Source of the DNA: Kineobactrum salinum
GTDB lineage: Bacteria; Pseudomonadota; Gammaproteobacteria; Pseudomonadales; Halieaceae
Reading direction: 5' to 3'
Length of the DNA: 64,000 nucleotides
NCBI RefSeq assembly: GCF_010669285.1
Contig: NZ_CP048711.1
Span: 62,001 to 126,000, forward strand
Shown here: one piece after another, positions 1-9,015 of the stretch
How positions within the stretch are numbered: position 1 is the stretch's first letter
Layout: each line of letters opens with the position of its first letter
Program-made: the position numbers and the translations under genes
Notes under the pieces: model-generated
The model's input: the letters and a program-made list of their open reading frames with translations, nothing else
Databases searched by the model: none
What the model was told of the DNA's origin: nothing

Positions 1-1
1 G

Positions 2-94
2 CTGTTTGGCTTTCTCAGTTGCGTGCTCATGGTCATTGTTGCCAAGCTGCTCGGCGCAATCCTGAAGCGGCCGGATGACTATTACGATGTTTGA
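2..94 (+). CDS. C-terminal end of Mrp/NuoL-type antiporter subunit (partial)
   Basis: The window opens inside a reading frame that ends at the TGA at 92-94. The last 30 residues are one hydrophobic helix followed by a short polar tail (KRPDDYYDV). The downstream gene is a proton-conducting antiporter subunit and overlaps it by about 20 bases, so this is most likely the preceding subunit of the same Mrp-like monovalent cation/proton antiporter operon. Too little is visible to name the subunit; the assignment is contextual. Confidence 0.5.
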   Translation: MFGFLSCVLMVIVAKLLGAILKRPDDYYDV

Positions 95-1783
95 GCTGTT
101 TGCAACCCTGCCGCCCGCGCTGGCGCTCATGACCGGCGCGCTGCTAACCGCGCTGATACGCTCCAGGCAGCTGCGCGCGGCGGTGGTAATTATCGCCCCG
201 CTGATCTGCCTGTACATGATCTGGCAGGTCCCGGACGGCGTGGTGCTGCGCGGCACGTTTTTGGGCTACCCGCTGGAACTGGTCGAGGGCAACGCCGTCA
301 GGCGGCTGTTCGCGACGATCTTTGCCATCATGTCCGCCACCGGCGCGGTCTTCGCATTCAACACTGCCCGCCGCACCGAACTCGTTGCGGCGCAGGTCTA
401 TGCTGCGGGGCCATAGGGGTTGCGTTTGCCGGTGACCTGCTGACCCTGTTCATCTTCTGGGAATTGATGGCATTGTTTTCCACGGTTGTGGTCTGGTGCG
501 GTGGCACCGAAGCATCGCGCGCGGCAGGAATCCGCTATGTGATTATTCACCTGTTGGGTGGCGTGGTCCTGAAAGTCGGTATCGAAGGAATCCTGGTCGG
601 CACTGGATCACTGGATATCCGGGCTTTCTCCGCGGCAGATTTCAGCACTTGGATGCTGCTGATCGGCATCCTGATCAACGCGGCCGCCCCGCCCTTGTCT
701 GCCTGGCTGTCAGATGCCTACCCCACCGCCAGCCCCACCGGCTCGGTGTTCCTGTCCGCCTTCACAACCAAGACAGCCATTCTGGCACTGATTCTGCTAT
801 TTCCCGGTGAGTCGGTATTGATCTGGGTCGGCCTGTTCATGGTGTTCTATGGCATCATCTATGCGCTGCTGGAAAACGACATCCGGCGCATACTGGCGTT
901 CTCAATCGTCAACCAGGTCGGTTTCATGGTCTGCGCCGTGGGTATCGGCACCGAAACAGCCATCAATGGGGCTGCTGCCCACGCCTTCGCCCATATTATC
1001 TACAAGGCCCTGCTGTTCATGAGCGCGGGCGTGGTGGTGATGCGCACCGGCAAGCACCTGTGCACTGACGTCGGCGGCCTGTTCCGGACCATGCCGATCA
1101 CCATGTGGTGCGGTGTAGTGGGTGCCATGGCCATCTCCAGTTTCCCGCTAACCTCGGGTTTCACCACCAAGACACTGATTTCCCAGGCGGCGGTAGATGA
1201 AGGCCTGGTTCTGGTGTATTTCCTGCTCGCCGCGGCCTCGGCAGGGGTTTTCCTGCACGCGGGTATCAAGTTTCCCTGGTTCGTGTTCTTTCAGAAGGAT
1301 TCCGGTTTGCGCCCCAAGGATGCTCCCTGGAATATGGCCGTGGCGATGCTGTTCTTCGCCGGTCTCTGTATTTTGCTCGGTGTGTATCCACAACTGCTGT
1401 ATCCATTGCTGCCCTATGCGGTTGACTACCAACCCTATACCGCCAGCAAGGTGCTGTTCTATCTGCAACTGTTGCTGTTTTCCGGCCTGGCATTCTTCCT
1501 GATGCTGCCGTGGATGCAGCGCACCCTGACAATCTCGTTGGACGTCGACTGGTTGTGGCGGCGGGGCCTGCCCCAGCTGGCCCGGGCCAGCGGGCGCCTG
1601 GCAGGACCTCCGCTGCGACTGATGCAGGCAGGACTACTCCGCTTGGCCAGCGCCGTCGGTGGCTCGGCACGCGGTACCATGGAACAGGCTGGGCCGCTGG
1701 GGCGTTCCTGGGAGATCGGCACTACCGCGTTGTGGATTGTGGTGTTGCTAATGGTCTACGTGATTATCTACTATCTGTTCTGA
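75..1783 (+). CDS. Mrp/NuoL-family Na+/H+ antiporter subunit D-like protein (frameshifted)
   Basis: Polytopic membrane protein of the proton-conducting NuoL/NuoM/MrpD family. The first segment (75-416) and second segment (464-1783) join into about 570 residues, the usual length. Across the break the joined reading gives the family block AGDLLTLFIFWELMAL, present only if one base is added to the G run at 407-410. The C-terminal part holds many hydrophobic helices, conserved lysines and a HAFAHIIYKALLF helix typical of the proton channel. It overlaps the preceding gene, as in Mrp operons. The likely role is cation/proton exchange in the inner membrane. I treat the frameshift as a sequencing error. 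The start may be ATG 75 or ATG 87. Which Mrp subunit it is cannot be settled without the rest of the operon. Confidence 0.75.
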
Positions 1784-1876
1784 TACGGCCTGACGTATGA
1801 ACAGGCCCTAATGCAACCCGGAAATACTGAAACATGAAAACGCGCCTTCGCACCCATGGCGGGCGGGGTTGCCGTG

Positions 1877-2668
1877 CTAGAACTTCGCATAACGGCTGTT
1901 GCAATACTGGCGATGGCTGTTGACCGTCTGCGCGATTGCGGTGTTGAGCTGTCCCTGCTCCTCGCCAGTGAACCAGTCCTGGTGACGGTTCGGCCGCGCC
2001 GGATCCACCGGTGTCACGCTGGAACTTCCCTCGCGATGCGCAACCCACATCGCCGCGATATCGGCGTCGATCTCCGCTAGCTGGGCTGCCGTATAATTCC
2101 GGTCAGCGTCACGCTTGCGCTCCAGTGCCAGCGCAGTCTCGCCCCAGAAACTCTTTTCCTTCATGCAGTTGACCAGCGGCGTCATGCCGTCGGCACAGCC
2201 TGCCCCCAGCGCGCCGCAGTTCCGGCCGCCGCTCTTGTTTTTGGCTTGGCCGCCTGTCACTTTGGGTAGCTTGAAGCGAGGCTGAGCGACCGGCGCGGTG
2301 GCCGCAACCTGAGTCGCAGGGGTGGCGGCAGTCGCGGGCGCCGCTGCCGATTCGCAATCGCCTGCTCCGGTGAGAGTCTCAGCGACACCACCGGCAACGG
2401 CCTCAGCTGCATCCCTGACCAGCCCCCTGGCCCCCAACTGTCCAGCCAACCGCCCACCGAGGCCGGCGAGTCGCCCCACTGCTCCGCTCACCACGGCCGT
2501 TGGAGCACTGCCAGCTGTCCCACAACCGGCCACAGTGGTCTCGGCCCAGACCGGTATGCTCATCAGTAGCGCCGCCAACAATCCTGCCAGCCGGCAGTTC
2601 AGCAGTCGTTGTGACGGGGCCGCGGCCGGCCACAAGGATATTTCGTAGCGGTAATCATGTGTTTGCAT
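1877..2668 (-). CDS. Secreted protein of unknown function
   Basis: A 263-residue frame that I do not recognise. The N-terminus has a hydrophobic stretch ending AWA-like (LLMSIPVWAETT, about residues 34-45), which suggests a signal peptide; the first 25 residues may be excess, and an internal Met at residue 36 is an alternative start. The middle is rich in Ala, Gly and Thr (low complexity, residues 60-140). The C-terminal third is more ordered, contains several Cys (NCGALGAGC, VNCMKEKSFW, HRQYCNSRY) and may form disulfides. It is divergent from the kinase gene at 2915, so the two share a 220-base control region. No function is proposed. Confidence 0.55.
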   Translation of the reverse strand: MQTHDYRYEISLWPAAAPSQRLLNCRLAGLLAALLMSIPVWAETTVAGCGTAGSAPTAVVSGAVGRLAGLGGRLAGQLGARGLVRDAAEAVAGGVAETLTGAGDCESAAAPATAATPATQVAATAPVAQPRFKLPKVTGGQAKNKSGGRNCGALGAGCADGMTPLVNCMKEKSFWGETALALERKRDADRNYTAAQLAEIDADIAAMWVAHREGSSSVTPVDPARPNRHQDWFTGEEQGQLNTAIAQTVNSHRQYCNSRYAKF

Positions 2669-2847
2669 ATCTCGCTCCTTGCCTGTGTGACGACGTTGTA
2701 TTGCGAAGTGCCTACCCCCTGTTCCGGCAGCGTCGGCCAGGACCTGGCTGGATCCATTATGTCCGCTGGTGTGGTGGCGGTCCTCACGTAGCCTTCACGG
2801 AGTTTTCAACTGTCACACCACCCGCCGGCAGCACCCGCCGCGCCTCA

Positions 2848-2876
2848 TTTTCACACCGCCCGCCGCGGTGTAGAAT
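2848..2876 (+). promoter_or_regulatory. Weak sigma-70-like promoter with hairpin in the spacer
   Basis: TTTTCA at 2848-2853 and TAGAAT at 2871-2876 are separated by 17 bases, upstream of the winged-helix kinase. The spacer (2854-2870) is an inverted repeat, CACCGC with GCGGTG around a five-base loop, and could be an operator. The -35 match is poor, so this is only a candidate. Confidence 0.3.
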
Positions 2877-2914
2877 CGAGAATCTCTCGCGTGTACCAGG
2901 ACGCAAGCACTGCC

Positions 2915-5562
2915 ATGGATCACATGACCGCCCTTACGCCTCCCGGCAGTGACAAGCAACTTTTTCTGTGGCGTTTTGCCGACGTCGAATTCGACGAGTC
3001 GGGCCTGCAGCTCAGTGTCGCTGGCGAGACAGTGGTGATTGAACACAAGCCGCTACAGCTACTCGCCTTTCTATTGCGCCACAGTGGTGAAGTGGTCAGT
3101 AAACAGGATCTGCTGGAGTCGGTCTGGGCCGGACGCGTCACTGTCGAGCACGTCCTCGCGACCGCGGTCGGCAAACTTCGCCGGGCACTGGGCGCAGCGG
3201 CCGACAGAATAGTGACCGTACCGCGTATCGGTTACCGCCTGTTGGGGCCAGTGGAGCGTATTGCCATTGGGCGGGAGTGGCGGTCCGGCCTCAGCCTGCG
3301 TGTGGGCAGTACCGTGCCCGGCCGCGATCATTTCCAGCTACAGCGCCAGCTGGGGTCTGGCCACAGCAGTGAAGTATGGCTGGCCCGACATCGCAAGACC
3401 ACGGAACAACGGGTCTACAAATTTGCCCGCGATGCCAGCCAGCTGGATGCAATCAAGCGTGAAGCCACTGTGGCCCGGCTGCTGGTCAGTAGCCTGGGCG
3501 AACAACCGGGTTATGTGCGCACCCTGGACTGGAATTTCGACACCCCGCCCTTCTTTCTGGAGACCGTCTATTCCGGTCAGCCCCTGGAACTGTGGGCTAT
3601 CGAGGTAGGGCTGGCCAGCTGGCGCGTTACCGAACGCCTGGATCTGTTCCTGCAAGTTTGTGACGCGGTCGCGGCCGCTCACAGCGTCGGCGTCCTGCAC
3701 AAGGACCTCAAGCCCTCGAATGTCCTGGTTGCGCAGGACAGTTCCGGTCAGCTCGTGCTGAGTATTGCAGACTTTGGTTGTGCCAGGTTGCTGAACCCCC
3801 AGGCTCTGGCGGCACTCAGTATTACCGCCCTTGGCTTTACACGCCAAGGCCAGGAAGGCAACAGTGGCACGCCTCTGTACCTTGCGCCGGAGGTCATTGC
3901 CGGCCGCGAACCCACCATCCAGAGCGATGTCTACGCGCTCGGGATATTGCTCTACCAAATCCTGTGCGGCGATTGCCGGCGGATCATGGCAGGCGACTGG
4001 GAGCACGATATCAACGACCCGCTGCTGCGCGAAGACATCGCCCTCGCCACTGCCGGCGATCCGGCCCGGCGGCTGGCTAGCGCCGCCCAACTGCGGGACC
4101 GCCTGCGCCAGCTGGATGCACGTCGGCGGGAGCAGCAGCGCCAGCGCGCCAATGCCGAACGTCTGGCGCTGGCGACCCGGACGCTGGAGCGCGCCCGGGC
4201 CCGGCGGCCATGGGCGATAGCCACCGGCCTGGCACTGGCGCTGGGCCTCACCGCCTCGCTCTGGTTTGCCGACCGCGGCATCCCCGGCGCGGGCCACGAC
4301 CTGACAGTGCGCGAAGCAATGCAGCGTGGCAGCGAAGCGCTGGAGCAGCGCTTTGTGGGAACCCCCTGACCGAGGCAACGGTGCGGCTGACCACTGGTCG
4401 GGTATTTGACAGCCTGGGGGAGCTGAACGCTGCCAGCGCCCACCTGCAGCGGGCTGCAGAGCTGTTCGAACGTGAGCTCGGATCCAGTCACCCGCAGACC
4501 CTGGCCAGCCGCTACCAACTAGCCATCACGCTGAGCAATGCCTCTGACTACGAGCAGGCCGCGGCCGTGCTGGGTGCGGCGGACAGCGACGCGCTGGTGG
4601 CCGGCTCCAACCCGGAGGCAGAGCTCGCTGCCGCACGTGCCTGGGGACGCTGGTACCTGTTGCAGGGACGCGCCGCCGAGGCCGCACCAGAGCTGGAAAA
4701 GGCAGCACTGGCCCAGCGTCAACTGCAGCCGAACGATCTGCAGACCCTGCATGAGATCCGCAGTGACCAGGCCCAGGCCTACAACCATATGGGCCGTGCG
4801 GAGGAAGCCGTGGCCCTGCTGCAGGAACTGCAGCAACCCCAGTACCGACGTGCGGCAAGCCCGGCCAGAAAGGCCTCGACGGACTTCCTACTGGGAGCTG
4901 CGCTGCTCTACGCCGAGCGCTACGGCGAAGCAGAAGCCGTGCTGCTGAATGCGTCGGGTGCGCTGGACAAAATCTATGGCGAGGACTCGGTACAAAGCGC
5001 CCGTGCGCGCAGTGCCCTGGGCAACCTATACTTCACCATCGGTCGTGCCCCAGAGGCGTTACCCATGCTCATCGCGGCCCGCGCTACTCTGTGCAAGCTG
5101 TACGGCCCGCAACACCAGGTTTGCCTGCAGCATCACGGCAACGAGGGTATTGCACGATTACAGCTGGGTGAGGACCGTCAGGCGCGGCAGCAGCTGGAAC
5201 TGGCCCACGGCGGCTTTCGCGAGCGCTTTGGCGACAGTTTCACTGGCACCCAGGTGCTGGCCTACTACCTGGCCGCGACGCTGCTGGCAGCTGGGGAAAC
5301 AGAACAGGCCGCTACGCTGATAGGCGGACTCGATCCTGCCATTCTCGCAAGTGGCAGCCCTGGCGCCCACTGGGGGGCACGAGTGGGAGCGCTGGCAGCG
5401 ACTCTGTTGCTGCTGCGGGGCCAGGTCGACGAAGCGGTAAGGCAACTACGCGAAGCCGTGGCTGCGATGGAAGCGGCGCAGCTGCAACCGTGGATCCTGG
5501 CTCCCTTTCGAGAGTATTTGCGCAGCGGCGAAGCCATGTTGCAAGCAGCGAACAAAAGCTGA
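2915..5562 (+). CDS. Membrane-anchored winged-helix / Ser-Thr kinase / TPR regulator (frameshifted)
   Basis: Domains in order: an OmpR/CadC-type winged-helix DNA-binding domain (about residues 20-110), a eukaryotic-type protein kinase (about 140-390), a coiled Arg/Gln-rich linker, one membrane helix (near ATGLALALGLTASLWF), and a long TPR region reaching the C-terminus. Kinase motifs look complete: glycine loop LGSGHSSEVW, a VYKFA lysine, HKDLKPSNV catalytic loop, DFG, and APE. The frame breaks at about 4357-4366 (GGG and CCCCC runs); adding one base gives continuous TPR sequence (NPLTEATVRL). ATG 2915 is preferred over GTG 2891 because the extra residues are not domain sequence. The arrangement suggests a membrane-tethered transcription factor with its own kinase and a periplasmic TPR sensor. 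The target is unknown; the divergent secreted protein is a candidate. Confidence 0.75.
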
Positions 5563-5656
5563 ACCTGGCGAAATAGCACAGTCACCGATCAAGGATCGGC
5601 AGGGCGCAGCTCCAGCGGTCACCACCCGCCGGGTGAAGCTCGCCCCGCAGGGTGGA

Positions 5657-7471
5657 TCAGAGTTTATTCTGACGGCGTCGGGATAAATGACGCGGCTTCG
5701 CCATGAACAACAGCCCCGCAAGTCCCAGTGAGAGAATGGCGATCGAGGACGGCTCGGGCACCGGGGAGGGTTCATCATTGATGAATGTTACCTCGTCACC
5801 AAAAAACCTGGTGGTCAAGCTGGAGCCACGGCCCAGGCCGGATACCTGCAGGTTGTTCTCCAAACTGAATCCGGTGGATACAATGAACGACTCCGTTACA
5901 TTGAACAAGTCCTCCAGGGCAAGGATATAGTCCACAGGGTTGAAGTCAAAAAACAGCGAGAACATGAAGTCGGAACCAATCTGAAGATCACCCATCACGT
6001 TCAGCGAATCACTGAAAATCTCGCCGATTTCCAGCTCCAGAAAACCGGCACTCAGGTTCAAGTCGCCCTGGACCGTCAGCGTTCCCGGAGAGTTGCCGGG
6101 AGCCACTACGCCACCGTCCACAAGAACGTCGCCGACGATGGTGCCATCGCCATTCAACACCCCGTCCGTAAAGACGTTCACGTCACCGTTGATGACACCG
6201 CCATCCCGCGCAGTCAGCGTGGCGACCTGGCCGTCGAGTGCTTGCGCGTCGGGATTGTTCTCCGAAACATCGATGGTTTCAGATACCATTTGCCCCTGGT
6301 TCTCCACGATAATCGAGCCGGAGTTCTTGACATATATCTGCTCGCCGTCGGCATAGGTTTCCGGCAACAAAGTCGAGCTGGAGCCGAAATCCACCATCGC
6401 GGCCAGCACCGGATTGCCCTCGCTGTCGTAGATCAGGTTGCCGTTCTCGTCGGTCACCTGCTGACCCTCGACCAGGGCACTCCAATCGGGAGTTACCACC
6501 GGGGTCCCCGAGTCAGTAAAACCCACAATAGCGGTGGTGCCGCCAATCTGGACATCATCCGCCGTCAGCGAAGAGCCGCTGCCGTTGACGGTGACCGTGG
6601 AACTCCCATCAACCGGGAAGGACGATACGTACATATCGATATCGGTAACGCTGCTGTCCGCGTATCCGTCCGTGACTTCCACCGAGCCACCGTTGGTGAT
6701 ATTAAGCTCGGCATCGACTTCCGCGCTTCTGCCGCCCACTTCCACATAATTGTCCGCGTTCATTGCGGAGCCGGCACCGTCCACGTTGACGATGGAGGTC
6801 GATCCCGCATCGGCACTGGTGCCGACCCAGATGCTGCCGTCGTCCCCGCTATCACCGACCTTGCCGCTCAATGCTTCCAGCAATCCGCCGTTGGTGATGT
6901 TGACTGTGCTGCTGGACTGGCCATCGAAGCCGACATAAACTCGGCCGCCGTCGCGATCCCAGCTCGCTCCCGCCGAACCCTGCTGGGATTTCAGAACCGA
7001 GCCGGCACCGTCAATGTTGGTGGTGGCATTGCCCGCAGTAGCAGTGAGCCCCTGTCCGCCGAGGTATACATGGGACTCCTGCCCCGCTACCACACCACCG
7101 TTGTTGATATTCAGCGTCCCGCTGCCACCCTGGCTATTCCTGATACCGATGCCGTCGCTGATATCGATACGGGCCGATCCCGAATTGCCGTCTCCCGACA
7201 CAGTGACCGTGCCGCTGGACCCCACCCCGGTACCGATGATCAAGCCACTGCCGGTGGCCGATGTAATCCCGTTGCCGTCGGATGAGGCATTTACTTCCAG
7301 ACTGCCTTCGTTTCCACTATAGCCGACTCTCACCTGGCCAGTATTGTTTTCCAGCGTCGAGGGGTTTGACGGGAAAACCCAACCGGAGGTGATAATCGTG
7401 GCATTCACCGAGAACGGGAGCGCGGTCAGAACTGCCAGCGACAGGCCGCGCCAAAGACTTTTTTTCTTCAT
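5657..7471 (-). CDS. PEP-CTERM sorted protein with T5SS/PEP-CTERM-associated repeats
   Basis: 604 residues. An N-terminal signal peptide (residues 1-24, ending VNA) is followed by many degenerate repeats of the form GSGTLNINNGG / VTVSGDGN / VYVGFDG, the beta-helical repeat shared by autotransporter passengers and PEP-CTERM proteins. The C-terminus has the full sorting signal: VPEPSS, a hydrophobic helix, then an Arg/Lys-rich tail (RHLSRRRQNK). By family knowledge such proteins are cut and anchored by an exosortase and exported with exopolysaccharide; no exosortase gene is in the window. The gene stands alone, with a sigma-54-type promoter upstream at 7560-7575. It is a likely surface or biofilm-matrix protein. 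Confidence 0.88.
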   Translation of the reverse strand: MKKKSLWRGLSLAVLTALPFSVNATIITSGWVFPSNPSTLENNTGQVRVGYSGNEGSLEVNASSDGNGITSATGSGLIIGTGVGSSGTVTVSGDGNSGSARIDISDGIGIRNSQGGSGTLNINNGGVVAGQESHVYLGGQGLTATAGNATTNIDGAGSVLKSQQGSAGASWDRDGGRVYVGFDGQSSSTVNITNGGLLEALSGKVGDSGDDGSIWVGTSADAGSTSIVNVDGAGSAMNADNYVEVGGRSAEVDAELNITNGGSVEVTDGYADSSVTDIDMYVSSFPVDGSSTVTVNGSGSSLTADDVQIGGTTAIVGFTDSGTPVVTPDWSALVEGQQVTDENGNLIYDSEGNPVLAAMVDFGSSSTLLPETYADGEQIYVKNSGSIIVENQGQMVSETIDVSENNPDAQALDGQVATLTARDGGVINGDVNVFTDGVLNGDGTIVGDVLVDGGVVAPGNSPGTLTVQGDLNLSAGFLELEIGEIFSDSLNVMGDLQIGSDFMFSLFFDFNPVDYILALEDLFNVTESFIVSTGFSLENNLQVSGLGRGSSLTTRFFGDEVTFINDEPSPVPEPSSIAILSLGLAGLLFMAKPRHLSRRRQNKL

Positions 7472-7781
7472 GGTTAACAGATTCCTTGTTCGGAAGTGGA
7501 CAACCCCGCGTCAGCAAAGTGTTTCCAAGGAATGCAACGCGAATTCAGGGCCGGTGGTATGCAATTTCATGGCCACCACTGATAACTATTTGAATCTATT
7601 TGGCTTTCCATGCTGGGGGGAACAAGTGTTTGGGGGATGTGTAAAATTCACCGACACTGGCGACTGGCGACAGCAAGCTGTTCTACGAGCCAAACGTCAA
7701 TGCGGTCATGCTTTTGTGGCGGAAGCTCGCTTACAGGAACTCGGGCGCTGGTCTGAGCGGCCAATGGAGAGCCCGCTGGCC
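7472..7781. other. Intergenic region between PEP-CTERM gene and HlyD-type gene
   Basis: 310 bases without a gene. It holds the sigma-54-type promoter of the PEP-CTERM gene (7560-7575, minus strand). The remainder (7580-7781) has no convincing open frame on either strand and no strong terminator. Confidence 0.5.
7560..7575 (-). promoter_or_regulatory. Sigma-54-type (-24/-12) promoter for the PEP-CTERM gene
   Basis: On the minus strand the sequence reads TGGCCATGAAATTGCA. GG and GC are separated by exactly ten bases, and both the TGGC and TTGCA halves match the RpoN consensus. It lies about 90 bases upstream of the start codon at 7471. PEP-CTERM substrates are commonly driven by sigma-54 with the PrsK/PrsR system; that link is established knowledge, the site itself is seen. 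Confidence 0.7.
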
Positions 7782-9011
7782 TTACTCCAACCGGCGCTGG
7801 GCAACTCTGGTGCCATCCTCCAATCCGGGACCCGGGTACAGCACCACCGTTTGACCGGGCTCGAGCCCGTCCAGAATCTGCGCCTGCAGACCATTATTGT
7901 GGCCTGCCTCGACCGGTGTCAGTCTGGCCCTGTTGTTCTCTACCACAAACACCGCCCAGCGCTCACCGTCGCGAAACAGCGCACTGGAGGGCGCGGTGAG
8001 CGCGCTGTCGTCCTCCCACACCACGATTCTGGTTTCTACCCTGTAGCCGTGCCCCAGGCTGCGGCGCCGGGCGGGCGGGCCGCGAAAGCGGATAACCGCA
8101 TTGACCCGCTGTTCCTCCACACCCAGCGCTGAAAACTTGGTAAAGCCCCAGGGCTCCACCCGCTCTACGGTGCCTTCGAGGGTACCCGCGCCGCCCCAAT
8201 GCTCCACCAGCACCCGATTGCCGGCTGCGACCTGCACCGCATCGGTGGACAGCAGCTCGACAATGATTTCGAGGTCGTTCTCGGTATCTCCGATTTCCAG
8301 AATCGGGGTGCCGGCCGCCACTGTGGTCTCGCTCTCCTGCAGGATCTGCAGCACGCGTCCCGACACAGGTGCTGTCAGCGCGATGGCGGCAGCGGAGCCG
8401 TCGTGCCCGGCCCGGTCGGCGTCATTGTCGGCAAAACTGATCAGGCGGGCCCGGGCATTGGCGAGCTCTGCCTCTCGCATAGCCACGGCCGCGGCAGCGG
8501 TTTTCTGCGCTGCCGTCAGTGTACGTGCGGCTCGCCGCGCCTCGTCGCGCTCAGCCTCGGATGCCTGTTCACTGGCAAACAGTTTGCCTATCCGCTCCAG
8601 TTCCCGGTCAGCCCATTCCCGTTCCGCAATGGCCCGGTCCAGATCCGCCTGGGCCATGCGCAACGAGGCTGCAGCGGCATCCAGCGCAGCCAGCGCTTCG
8701 CCCCGGCTGCGGCTGTCCAGCGGAGACACGTTCCGCGGCAACATGCGGGCGATGACGGTGTCCCCGCCCGTCACAGTGTCCCCTGCCTCCAGTTCCACCC
8801 GCAGCAGGCGTCCGTCAACAGGCGCGGACACGCTGTAGGCATCGCGTACCCGGGTACGGGCCTCCTCATCGATCGTGACCATCATCGCCTCGCGCGCGGT
8901 CTGGCCGAGATCCACTAGGGTGGGACGGGGCCAGAATGCATAGGCCAGCAGCAGTGACAACAGCAGCGCCGCGCCAAGCGTAATCCAAGTTCGGGACTGT
9001 CGTCGCGCCAT
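7782..9011 (-). CDS. HlyD-family periplasmic adaptor (membrane fusion protein)
   Basis: 409 residues. One N-terminal membrane anchor (about residues 10-27), a first lipoyl half (APVDGRLLRVELEAGDTV), a long Ala/Glu/Arg-rich alpha-hairpin (about 95-200), the second lipoyl half (TAPVSGRVLQILQESE), then beta-barrel domains. This is the order of RND/ABC adaptor proteins. It starts four bases after the stop of the permease gene, so the ATPase, permease and adaptor form one minus-strand operon of the MacAB/DevABC kind. It would bridge the inner-membrane permease to an outer-membrane channel; no TolC-type gene is present here. The substrate is unknown. Confidence 0.85.
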   Translation of the reverse strand: MARRQSRTWITLGAALLLSLLLAYAFWPRPTLVDLGQTAREAMMVTIDEEARTRVRDAYSVSAPVDGRLLRVELEAGDTVTGGDTVIARMLPRNVSPLDSRSRGEALAALDAAAASLRMAQADLDRAIAEREWADRELERIGKLFASEQASEAERDEARRAARTLTAAQKTAAAAVAMREAELANARARLISFADNDADRAGHDGSAAAIALTAPVSGRVLQILQESETTVAAGTPILEIGDTENDLEIIVELLSTDAVQVAAGNRVLVEHWGGAGTLEGTVERVEPWGFTKFSALGVEEQRVNAVIRFRGPPARRRSLGHGYRVETRIVVWEDDSALTAPSSALFRDGERWAVFVVENNRARLTPVEAGHNNGLQAQILDGLEPGQTVVLYPGPGLEDGTRVAQRRLE

Positions 9012-9015
9012 AGTG

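Noticed and set aside
407-410. Programmed -1 frameshift in the antiporter gene.
   Set aside because: No slippery heptamer or downstream structure is evident, and the same one-base loss in G/C runs occurs in many unrelated genes in the window.
1148-1670. Long open frames on the strand opposite the antiporter gene.
   Set aside because: High-GC shadow frames with no domain sequence, opposite a clear membrane-protein gene.
6242-7285. A 347-residue plus-strand frame opposite the PEP-CTERM gene.
   Set aside because: It mirrors the repeat structure of the real gene and has no start context or recognisable domain.
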